Assembly: GCF_003590795.1 (NCBI RefSeq)
Contig: NZ_QYUL01000001.1
Span: forward strand, 2,501 to 66,500
Source of the DNA: Azospirillum cavernae
GTDB lineage: Bacteria > Pseudomonadota > Alphaproteobacteria > Azospirillales > Azospirillaceae
DNA: 64,000 nucleotides
Direction: 5' to 3'
The notes beneath the pieces were generated by a model. It was not told the origin of the DNA. It saw only the letters and a list, made by a program, of their open reading frames with translations, and searched no databases. Shown here piece by piece: positions 55,079 through 62,481 of this stretch. A program made the position numbers and the translations under genes. The stretch's first letter is position 1. Every line of letters starts with the position of its first letter.

Positions 55079-55558
55079 ATGTCCCAGCCCGAAAACACCG
55101 CCCAGCCCGAAAACACCATCCAACCCGCCGCGAACGGCCTGTCGATCATCCTGTTCGCCGGGGGCTTCGACCGCGTGCATTACGCCTTGGTGATGGCCAG
55201 CGCCGCCGCCGCCACCAACCGGCCCGTCACCCTGTTCTTCACGGGCCGCGCCCTGCGCGCCCTGGTGCAGGAGAATGAGCCGGGGGTGCTGGGCTGGCAC
55301 GATCTGGACCCCGCCGACGACGGCAGCACGCCGGTGGCGCGCGACCGCTATTTCGCCACCCACGGGCTGGCCAGCTTCGAGGAGCTGCTTGGGGCCTGCG
55401 TGGCGCTGGGGGCGACGGTGATGGCCTGCGAAATGGGGATCCGCGCGTTGGGCCTGCCGTCCGGCGTGTCCTTGCGCCCCGACGTGCCGGTGAAGACGGG
55501 CGGCGTCGTCACCTTCCTCAACGAGGCGCCGAAGGGCGGCGCCATGCTGTTTGTGTGA
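55079..55558 (+). CDS. DsrE/DsrF-like protein
   Basis: The 159-residue protein has a Gln/Asn/Pro-rich start, then a DsrE-type Rossmann fold (LSIILFAGGFDRVHYALVMA, then RPVTLFFTGRALRAL, and a conserved Cys in ATVMACEMG). Family members carry sulfur in relay systems. Position after a MoeB/ThiF gene suggests a sulfur-transfer pair. Confidence 0.85.
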   Translation: MSQPENTAQPENTIQPAANGLSIILFAGGFDRVHYALVMASAAAATNRPVTLFFTGRALRALVQENEPGVLGWHDLDPADDGSTPVARDRYFATHGLASFEELLGACVALGATVMACEMGIRALGLPSGVSLRPDVPVKTGGVVTFLNEAPKGGAMLFV

Positions 55559-55564
55559 CGATCC

Positions 55565-55834
55565 ATGACGACGCTTCCGGTGGATGACACCCGCGCGATT
55601 CTCGACCTCGCCAACCAATTCGAGGCCATCGCGGCGGAGGGGTTTGAGGGACGGCCCTACCGCGACGACCTGACCGCGCTCGCCCAGCGGGTGACGGCCC
55701 AACCGGGGCTGGCCCCGCGCGTCGCCCACGCGCTGGGCATCATGATCGGCCTGATTGGCGAGAGCGACCGATCCGGGCGCTTCGCCGCCAAGATCGCCAT
55801 CCTGCGCGAAGGGGCGGCGTTGCTGGAGGGATGA
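55565..55834 (+). CDS. Small helical hypothetical protein
   Basis: The 89-residue protein is all helical (TRAILDLANQFEAIAAEGFEG, HALGIMIGLIGESDRSGRFAAK) with no known domain. It starts 6 bp after the DsrE stop and is surely co-transcribed with it. Function unknown. Confidence 0.72.
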   Translation: MTTLPVDDTRAILDLANQFEAIAAEGFEGRPYRDDLTALAQRVTAQPGLAPRVAHALGIMIGLIGESDRSGRFAAKIAILREGAALLEG

Positions 55835-55860
55835 CGCGACGAGGGCGCAACCCTGCCATG

Positions 55861-55887
55861 CGTCACGTTTCCGGGGGCCATCCCGTC
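55861..55887 (+). promoter_or_regulatory. Candidate ECF41-type promoter before the decarboxylase-like gene
   Basis: CGTCACG (55861-55867), 16 bases, then CGTC (55884-55887). ECF41 sigma factors recognise TGTCACA at -35 and CGTC at -10 with about this spacing. The match is five of seven and four of four. The ATG of the CMD gene lies 39 bp further, with AAGGA between. Confidence 0.55.
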
Positions 55888-55926
55888 TTGAGGGCGATCG
55901 CAACGCTTGAAGGACCGGACGCCATC

Positions 55927-56373
55927 ATGGAAACCCGTTTCACCATCCTCGCCGACGCCCCCGCTCTCTACAAGGCGCTGGGCGCCGTCACCGCCGCGCT
56001 GGGCGCGTCGGCGCTGCCCGCCGGGTTGAAGCATTTGATCGACCTGCGGGTGTCGCAAATCAACGGCTGCGTCTTCTGCATCGGCAAGCACAGCGATGAG
56101 GCCCTGCGCGACGGCGACCGCGCCGACCGCGTGGCTGCCTTGCCCAACTGGGCCGACTCCAGCCTGTTCACCCCGGACGAGCGCGCCGCTTTGGCCTGGG
56201 CGGAAGCCCTGACCCGCAGCGAAAGCGGGCGCGTCGATGATCTGCTCCCGGAGTTGGGGCGCCATTTCAGCCGCGAGCAGATCGCCGCCCTGACCATGGC
56301 GGTGGCGACGATCAACGCTTGGAACCGCGTCGGCATCGCCCAGTTTCGCGAAGCCGTTTCGGCGGCGGCGTGA
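55927..56373 (+). CDS. Carboxymuconolactone decarboxylase family (AhpD-like) protein
   Basis: The 148-residue protein has the AhpD/CMD fold with the CxxC redox pair in NGCVFCIGKHSDEAL and the following AALPNWADSSLFTPDERAALA. Such proteins reduce peroxides or partner with ECF41 sigma factors. Its stop overlaps the GTG start of the sigma gene. AAGGA is 12 bases before the ATG. Confidence 0.9.
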   Translation: METRFTILADAPALYKALGAVTAALGASALPAGLKHLIDLRVSQINGCVFCIGKHSDEALRDGDRADRVAALPNWADSSLFTPDERAALAWAEALTRSESGRVDDLLPELGRHFSREQIAALTMAVATINAWNRVGIAQFREAVSAAA

Positions 56374-57311
56374 CCGGGCCGATTGACGCCCTGGGCCAAA
56401 CCCCGCTTGCGGTTTTCGCCGTGGAGCGGGGGCGGCTCCGCGCGCTGGCCTATCGGTTGCTGGGGTCGGTGGCCGAGGCGGACGACGTGTTGCAAGACGC
56501 GTGGCTGCGCTGGAGCGTGGTCGATTCGACCTCCGTCGGATCGGTCCCGGCGCTGTTGACCACCATCGTCACCCGGCTGGCGCTGGACCGGCTGCGCGCG
56601 GCGCGCGCGGTTCGGGAACGCTATTACGGGCTGTGGCTGCCCGAACCGCAAGTCACCGCGTGGGAGGCGGAACCGGACGAGGCCGACTCGGTTCCCATCG
56701 CGATGATGCTGCTGTTGGAACGGCTGGGGCCGGACCAGCGCGCCGTCTTCGTGCTGCGCGAAGCGATGGATCTCGATTACGCCGAGATCGCCGCCATTCT
56801 GGGAAAATCGGTGGAGGCCTGCCGCCAGATCATGCGGCGCGCCCGCGACCGGATGAGCGACTCCGCCGAGTCGGCCGCCGATCCCGCCGCCGGGCGCAAG
56901 CTGGCCGCCGCCTTCGCCGAGGCCAGCCAGCGGCGCGACTATGCGGGCATCGTCGCCCTGCTGGCCGACGACGCGTTGTGGCTGAGCGACGGCGGCGGCC
57001 TGGTGCTGACGGCGCTGAACCCGCTGCGCGGCCCCGACCGCATCGCCCGCTTCATCCTGGGCGTTCAGCGCAAGCGCGCCAAAAGCTACGGCTTCACGCC
57101 GGTGCGGGTGAATGGCGGGCCGGGCTTTCTCGTCACCTTCGGCGAGCGGTTCCACGCGGTGTGGGGGATGGAGATCGCCGAGGGGCGCATCGTCCGGCTC
57201 TATCAGGTCTCCAACCCGCACAAGCTGGGGCATGTGACTGGGCGGGAGGCGCTGGCGCAAGCGGTCAGACGGCCAGCGCGTCCAGGCAGCGGTCGAGTTG
57301 GTCGAGGTTGA
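56370..57311 (+). CDS. ECF41-type sigma factor with SnoaL-like C-terminal domain
   Basis: The 313-residue protein has sigma-70 regions 2 (RALAYRLLGSVAEADDVLQD) and 4 (LDYAEIAAILGKSVEACRQIMRRA), joined by a linker with WLPEPQ. A SnoaL-like domain follows, with LSDGGGL and the end motif SNPHKLGH, which correspond to the DGGG and NPDKL motifs of ECF41. In that group the C-terminal domain regulates the sigma factor in place of an anti-sigma factor. The GTG start overlaps the CMD stop (GTGA), so the two are translated together. Confidence 0.9.
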   Translation: MTGPIDALGQTPLAVFAVERGRLRALAYRLLGSVAEADDVLQDAWLRWSVVDSTSVGSVPALLTTIVTRLALDRLRAARAVRERYYGLWLPEPQVTAWEAEPDEADSVPIAMMLLLERLGPDQRAVFVLREAMDLDYAEIAAILGKSVEACRQIMRRARDRMSDSAESAADPAAGRKLAAAFAEASQRRDYAGIVALLADDALWLSDGGGLVLTALNPLRGPDRIARFILGVQRKRAKSYGFTPVRVNGGPGFLVTFGERFHAVWGMEIAEGRIVRLYQVSNPHKLGHVTGREALAQAVRRPARPGSGRVGRG

Positions 57312-57657
57312 TTGGGCGGCGCAGGACGGGGAACGGCCCATCCTCCAACGCGCCGTCGTTGGGCGCGTCCGCGTTGGCGGTGACGATGATTTGGGTGTGC
57401 GGGTAGAGCATGGCCGCCAGCGCGGCGGCGCGCTCCCCCGAATCGTCGTTCGGGGCGCGTTGCAGCAGGGCGAAGCGGGGCGCTTCGGTCCCAATGATGG
57501 TCAACGCGTCCATGCCGTCGCGGGCCTGGGAGACGCGGTAGCCCCGTTGCGTCAAATGCCGGGTCAACGCGTCGCGCTGGGCGGGGTCGTCGTCGGCGAC
57601 TAGGGCGCGGCGTCCGCCGGTGTCGGGCGCGTGGATGTCGGCGTCGATGCTGAACAC
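57265..57657 (-). CDS. Degenerate receiver-domain protein
   Basis: The 130-residue protein has a CheY-like fold (RRALVADDDPAQRDALTRHL, then MDALTIIGTEAP). The phosphorylation site is missing: where VLLD-x-x-MP is expected it reads ALLQRAPNDD, and the conserved Lys is Arg (LRRPI). The acid pair DDD is kept. It probably acts without phosphate. The GTG start has GAGGGAG 8 bases before. Its end overlaps the sigma gene by 47 bp, tail to tail. Confidence 0.75.
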   Translation of the reverse strand: MFSIDADIHAPDTGGRRALVADDDPAQRDALTRHLTQRGYRVSQARDGMDALTIIGTEAPRFALLQRAPNDDSGERAAALAAMLYPHTQIIVTANADAPNDGALEDGPFPVLRRPINLDQLDRCLDALAV

Positions 57658-57723
57658 CGCGCGTCTCCCTCTGGCTTTGGTTTCCGAAGGCCGCTCATCA
57701 GGCTTTGATGATAGGGGGGCGGG

Positions 57724-58419
57724 TTATGGTTGTAAATCAGACGAGCGTCGGCGCCGACCTCGGCCAATCGTCACCACCTCGCCTTGCTGCATCAGCGCCA
57801 GCATGGGAAGGTCGCTGGGCCGGTTGCCATAGCCCCAGGTGGTTCCAATCGGGCCATGCTGGTCCAGCCAAGCGCGCACCCGGTCGGCCTTGTCGCGCCG
57901 CACGCAATTGCCGGTCCTGAGCCGCCCGGTCAGCAAACCGTCTTCCGCCTCCATGCCCGTGGCCAGCAGATCATCCACCTCCAGCCCGCGCAGCAGGGCG
58001 GGCATGTAAAGGTCGAGCGCCCCGGTGGCGACGACGATTCGGCGGCCATGGCGGCGGTGGGTTTTCAGAATCTCCACCAGCGGCGCGTGCCAGCGGATGC
58101 GGGGGATCATCCGCTCGGCGGCGGCCAATGCGTCGGCCAGCGGCACGCCGCGCAGGGTGCGTTTCAGATAGACCGCCTTGACCGATCCGGGAAAATCAAC
58201 GCCCGGCCCACGCCCGCGCGCATGGCGGTGCAGACAGGAACGGATGGCGTCGGCCAACGCCAGCGCGGCGCGGCGCTGGCCGATCACCTCGCCGACGAAC
58301 ATCGGCAGGCTGTCGCCGTGAATCAGCGTGCCGTCGAAATCGAAAAACGCCACGCCGGGCGCGTCATGGTCGATGCCGGACGGCGGGGTGGTGGGGATTG
58401 GCGCGGCGGTGGTCTGCAT
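57724..58419 (-). CDS. HAD-IB family phosphatase
   Basis: The 231-residue protein has the HAD nucleophile in FFDFDGTLIHGDS, VVATGALDLYMPALL (motif 2), and the late GYGNRPSDLPML (motif 4), typical of the SerB/HAD-IB branch that dephosphorylates phosphoserine or related esters. The tail is Arg-rich. Substrate unknown. Confidence 0.86.
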   Translation of the reverse strand: MQTTAAPIPTTPPSGIDHDAPGVAFFDFDGTLIHGDSLPMFVGEVIGQRRAALALADAIRSCLHRHARGRGPGVDFPGSVKAVYLKRTLRGVPLADALAAAERMIPRIRWHAPLVEILKTHRRHGRRIVVATGALDLYMPALLRGLEVDDLLATGMEAEDGLLTGRLRTGNCVRRDKADRVRAWLDQHGPIGTTWGYGNRPSDLPMLALMQQGEVVTIGRGRRRRSSDLQP

Positions 58420-58467
58420 GGCCCGGTTATCACGCTGGGCGACGGATCAGGGCAAGCGGTTTCGCGC

Positions 58468-58902
58468 TCACGCCCCGCCGCTCGGCTCGCCGCGCCGGTT
58501 GCGCGGGACGCCGTACAATTCCAGACGGTGGCCGATCAGGTCATAACCCAGCTCGCGGGCGATGGCCTCCTTCAGCCGTTCCATCTCCTCGTTGGTGAAT
58601 TCGATCACCTCGCCGGAATCGACGTCGATCAGATGGTGGTGGTGGTCGGTGCGGGTGCCTTCGTAACGCGCCCGCCCGTCGCCGAAATCCAGCCGGTCGA
58701 TGACGTGGGCCTCCTCGAACAGCCGCATCGTCCGGTAGACCGTGGCGATGGAGATGCGGTGGTCGATGGCGGCGGCGCGGCGGTGCACCTCCTCCACATC
58801 GGGGTGGTCGGCGGCGTTCGACAGCACGCGTGAAATCACGCGGCGCTGGTCGGTCATCTTCAACCCCTTTTGAACGCACAGATCTTCAAGGCGCGACGGC
58901 AT
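58468..58902 (-). CDS. fur: Ferric uptake regulator family protein
   Basis: The 144-residue protein has a winged helix (ISIATVYRTMRLFEEAHV) and a dimer domain with the metal site HHHHLIDVDSGEVIEF. The CxxC zinc pairs of some Fur proteins are absent, as in many alphaproteobacterial Fur proteins. It would repress iron uptake genes when iron is ample. AGGGGA lies 7 bases before the ATG. The long AT-rich leader (58903-59187) is shared with the divergent kinase gene. Confidence 0.88.
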   Translation of the reverse strand: MPSRLEDLCVQKGLKMTDQRRVISRVLSNAADHPDVEEVHRRAAAIDHRISIATVYRTMRLFEEAHVIDRLDFGDGRARYEGTRTDHHHHLIDVDSGEVIEFTNEEMERLKEAIARELGYDLIGHRLELYGVPRNRRGEPSGGA

Positions 58903-59187
58903 GACAATCCCCTGTGATGGTCGGCGGCGGCGGCCTTGACGCCCGCGCCATCGTCCGAATACCCGACCATCATACTGTGTTTCGTTCCAATTCTCAAACC
59001 TGGACCGTGGTCGGCAGCAGGGGAGGGGAAGCCCTTATTGGGGTTTGGCGGGGTGGTTGGGTATAGTTCGACTGACACACAGTTTGAAACCAATTGCTCA
59101 TAATCGGCTGCTACCGTTTCCGACAGGCTCCAACGCCGGGATGACCGGCCCGGCGCCGTCAACGATGTTCGGGAGGCAAAGACCGCC

Positions 59188-60390
59188 GTGACGCCACCCC
59201 CTTCGATCAGCCGCGCCCCGATCCAGGGCGACGAGGAGGCGGTCTACACGGCTGCCGGGCTGGCCGTGCCGGTGGCTCCGCTTGCGGTTGGCGGCTCCTG
59301 CGCCGAAGCCTGCGACCGTTTTTCCCGCAAGGCGGATCTGTGGGCGCTGGCGGTGGTGGAGCGCGATGGCCGCCCGGTCGGGTTGGTCGAGCGCCACAAT
59401 GTGATGGGGCGTTGCGCCGCGTCGGCGGAGACGGCGGCGCTGCCGCTCGCCCAGGTGATGGATCCGGCTCCCCTGCTGATTGAGGCCAGCGTCGGCTTGA
59501 GCGAGATCGGGCGGCGGCTGGCCCGGCTGAAGCCGCCGACGCCGCAAAGCAGCTTCATCGTGGTGGAGGATGGGCGCTATCGCGGGTTGGGCGCGGTGGC
59601 CGACCTGATGCTGCTGTCCATTGAGCAGTCCGACCTGCGCGCCCGCCAGTTGGAAGCGGCCAAACGGCAGGCCGACCAAGCCAACCGGGCCAAGAGCGCC
59701 TTTCTCGCCAACATGAGCCACGAGATCCGCACGCCGTTGAACGCGATGATGGGCTTCGCCGAAATCCTGGAGCAAGAGGTGCTCGGCGCCCACGCCATTC
59801 CGTTGTATGGCGAATACGCCCGCGACATCGCCGACAGCGGGCGGCATCTGATGGATCTCATCAACGATCTTCTGGATCTGTCGAAGGCCGAGGCGATGCG
59901 GCTGGAGCTGAGCGAGGTTCTGATCGACGTGTCGCGGGTCGTGTCGAGCGGCGCGCGGCTGCTGTCCGAACGGGCGTCGCGCAACGGCGTGCGCATCATC
60001 AGCGCGGTGCCGCCCAGCTTGCCGCCGCTGCGGGCGGACGAACGCAAGCTGCGGCAGATGCTGCTGAACCTGCTGTCCAACGCGGTGAAATTCACCCCGT
60101 CCGACGGGGTGGTGACGGTGGGCGGTCACGTCGCCGGAAACGGCGCCCTGTGGCTGTCGGTGCACGACACCGGCATCGGCATGTCGGGGGAGGATTTGGC
60201 CAAGGCGATGGAGCCATGGGGCCAGATCGACAACGCGCTGGGCCGGGGCCATGTCGGCACCGGGCTTGGTCTGCCGTTGACCAAATGCCTGATCGAACTG
60301 CATGGCGGGCGTCTGGACGTGGTCAGCACGCCCGACCGTGGCACGACGATGGCCCTGGTTTTCCCGGCGGCGCGGGTGGAGCCAAGGTAA
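59188..60390 (+). CDS. Soluble histidine kinase with N-terminal CBS-like region
   Basis: The 400-residue protein has no membrane helix. An N-terminal CBS-pair-like region (about 20-145) precedes a HisKA domain with NMSHEIRTPLNAMM and a HATPase domain with DTGIGM and GTGLGLPL. It would autophosphorylate its His and signal to an unlinked regulator. The GTG start at 59188 has GGGAGG 11 bases upstream. It is divergent from fur. The input signal is unknown. Confidence 0.86.
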   Translation: MTPPPSISRAPIQGDEEAVYTAAGLAVPVAPLAVGGSCAEACDRFSRKADLWALAVVERDGRPVGLVERHNVMGRCAASAETAALPLAQVMDPAPLLIEASVGLSEIGRRLARLKPPTPQSSFIVVEDGRYRGLGAVADLMLLSIEQSDLRARQLEAAKRQADQANRAKSAFLANMSHEIRTPLNAMMGFAEILEQEVLGAHAIPLYGEYARDIADSGRHLMDLINDLLDLSKAEAMRLELSEVLIDVSRVVSSGARLLSERASRNGVRIISAVPPSLPPLRADERKLRQMLLNLLSNAVKFTPSDGVVTVGGHVAGNGALWLSVHDTGIGMSGEDLAKAMEPWGQIDNALGRGHVGTGLGLPLTKCLIELHGGRLDVVSTPDRGTTMALVFPAARVEPR

Positions 60391-60402
60391 AGCAAGAAAC
60401 CA

Positions 60403-60434
60403 GCGGGACGGCGGCGTTGTATCCGCCGCCCCGC
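60403..60434. terminator. Convergent hairpin between histidine kinase and htpG
   Basis: GCGGG-a-CGGCGG pairs with CCGCCG-c-CCCGC around an 8-base loop, an 11-bp stem with one mismatch in the 54-bp gap between the two convergent genes. It probably terminates both. Confidence 0.55.
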
Positions 60435-60444
60435 CTGCGCTGGG

Positions 60445-62325
60445 TTACGCCAGCCCCTTTTCCATCGCGCTCGCCAGACGGCGGGCGAAGGCGGCGGGGT
60501 CGGGCAGGCTTTCGCCTTCGACGATGCGGGCCTGGTCGAGCAGCAGCCACGCCGCGTCTTCCAGCGCCGTCGCCGCGCCCTCAATTTTCGCCCGGTCGGC
60601 CAGACGCTTGATGAGCGGGTGGGACGGGTTGATTTCCAGAATGCGCCTGGCCCCGGCGGCGTCGGCCCCAAGCTGCTTGTGCTGCTTGAGCAGGCGTTCC
60701 AGATGCATGTCCATGTCGTTGTCGTCGGACACCAGACAGACCGCGCTGTTGGTCAGCCGTTCGGATTTGCGGACGTCCTTCACCGCCTCGCCCAGCGTCA
60801 GCTTCAGCAGGGCCAGCAGATCGACCAACTCGCCTTCCGGCGCCTTTTCCTCGGGCTTGTCTTCGCCGCCCTGGATCTTGCCGAGATCGGCGCCGCCGCG
60901 CGTCACCGACTTGAAGGGCTTGGTCTCGTAGACGCCGACCGACGGCACCCAGAATTCATCCACCGGGTCGGTCAGCAGCAGAACCTCGACGCCCTTGGCC
61001 TTGAAGCCTTCCAACTGCGGGCTGCGCAGCAGGCTGTCCACATCGTCGCCGGAGATGGTGAAGATGGTGTCCTGGCCCTCTTTCATCCGCGCGACATACT
61101 CGTCGAGCGAGACCAGACCGTCACCGGCGGTGGTGCGGAAGCGCAGCAGCTTCAGCAACTCGTCGCGGTGCTCGTAATCCTCGTACAGGCCTTCCTTCAG
61201 GACGGCGCCGAAATTCTCCCAGAAGGTCGCGTATTCGGCGGCGTTCTCGGTGTCCTTGGCCTTCTTGTTCAGCTCCGACAGGATGCGGCGGGTCAGACCG
61301 GCGCGGATCTTGGCCAGCATCGGGTTGTGCTGGAGCATCTCGCGGCTGATGTTCAGCGGCAGATCCTCGCTGTCCACCACGCCGCGCACGAAGCGCAGAT
61401 AGGGCGGGATCAAGCCTTCCGCCGCGTCGGTGATGAACACGCGCTTGACGTACAGCTTCACCCGGTGGGCGCGCTTGGGATCGAACAGATCGAACGGCTT
61501 GGCCGAGGGCACGAACAGCAGGTTGGTGTATTCCAACGCGCCTTCCGCCCGCCAATGCAGGGTCAGCCACGGATCATCGAAGGCGTGGCCGACATGGTGG
61601 TAGAATTCCTTGTACTGGTCCGCCGTGATCTCGTTTTTCGAGCGGGTCCACAGGGCCGACGCGCTGTTCAGCGATTTGGCGTCTTCGCCGTCGCCAAAGA
61701 GGATCGGGATGGCGATGTGGTCGGAGTATTTGCGGACGATGGCGCCCAGGCGGTTCTCTTCGAGATACTCGTCATCCCCCTCGCGCAGATGCAGGATGAT
61801 CTTGGCGCCGCGCGGCAGGTTGTCGACCTGGCTGATGGTGAACTCGCCCTTGCCGTCGGACAGCCAGCGCCAGCCCTGGCTTTCCCCGGCCTTGCGGGTC
61901 AGAACCTCCACCCGGTCGGCGGCCATGAAGGCGGAATAGAAGCCGACGCCGAACTGGCCGATCAGGTTGACGTCCTTCTTGCCCTCGCCGCTTTCGGTCT
62001 TGAGGGAATTCATGAAGGCGGCGGTGCCCGACCGCGCGATGGTGCCGAGATTTTCGACCAGATCCTCGCGGTTCATGCCGATGCCGTTGTCGACGACGGT
62101 CAGGGTCCGCGCCTCTTTGTCGGTCAGCAGGCGGACCTTCAGATCGGGGTCGTCGGACGAGAGTTCGGGCTGGGTCAGCGCGGCGTAGCGCAGACGGTCG
62201 CAAGAGTCGGACGCGTTCGACACCAGTTCGCGCAGGAAAACTTCCTTCTCGCTGTAGAGCGAGTGGGCGACGATGTCGAGCAGACGGCTGACCTCGGCCT
62301 GAAAACTGAGCCGTTCCTCGGTCAT
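60445..62325 (-). CDS. htpG: Molecular chaperone HtpG (Hsp90)
   Basis: The 626-residue chaperone has the GHKL ATPase domain at the start (FLRELVSNASDSCDRLR, then VVDNGIGMNREDL and LIGQFGVGFYSAFMAADRV), a middle domain with VRGVVDSEDLPLNISREML, and the C-terminal dimer domain (SAVCLVSDDNDMDMHLERLL). AAGGTG is 6 bases before the ATG at 62325, which matches the usual HtpG start; the upstream open frame is not part of it. Length matches the family. Confidence 0.97.
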   Translation of the reverse strand: MTEERLSFQAEVSRLLDIVAHSLYSEKEVFLRELVSNASDSCDRLRYAALTQPELSSDDPDLKVRLLTDKEARTLTVVDNGIGMNREDLVENLGTIARSGTAAFMNSLKTESGEGKKDVNLIGQFGVGFYSAFMAADRVEVLTRKAGESQGWRWLSDGKGEFTISQVDNLPRGAKIILHLREGDDEYLEENRLGAIVRKYSDHIAIPILFGDGEDAKSLNSASALWTRSKNEITADQYKEFYHHVGHAFDDPWLTLHWRAEGALEYTNLLFVPSAKPFDLFDPKRAHRVKLYVKRVFITDAAEGLIPPYLRFVRGVVDSEDLPLNISREMLQHNPMLAKIRAGLTRRILSELNKKAKDTENAAEYATFWENFGAVLKEGLYEDYEHRDELLKLLRFRTTAGDGLVSLDEYVARMKEGQDTIFTISGDDVDSLLRSPQLEGFKAKGVEVLLLTDPVDEFWVPSVGVYETKPFKSVTRGGADLGKIQGGEDKPEEKAPEGELVDLLALLKLTLGEAVKDVRKSERLTNSAVCLVSDDNDMDMHLERLLKQHKQLGADAAGARRILEINPSHPLIKRLADRAKIEGAATALEDAAWLLLDQARIVEGESLPDPAAFARRLASAMEKGLA

Positions 62326-62422
62326 GTTGGCACCTTCATCCGTATCATGTGGTGGGTGGTTTGGTGGAACGGCGGAGATATGTGAAAGCGGCCCCGCCAT
62401 TCAAGAGGCAAGCGCGCAAAGA

Positions 62423-62458
62423 CACGCCGGATTGAGGGGGGATCCTCAACCCGGCGTG
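62423..62458 (-). terminator. Hairpin terminator between the DUF2125 gene and htpG
   Basis: CACGCCGG-a-TTGAGG pairs with CCTCAA-c-CCGGCGTG, a 14-bp stem with one mismatch, downstream of the DUF2125 stop on the minus strand. A short TCTTTG follows. Confidence 0.55.
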
Positions 62459-62481
62459 GTCACGAGCGGTGATGGAAAAGC

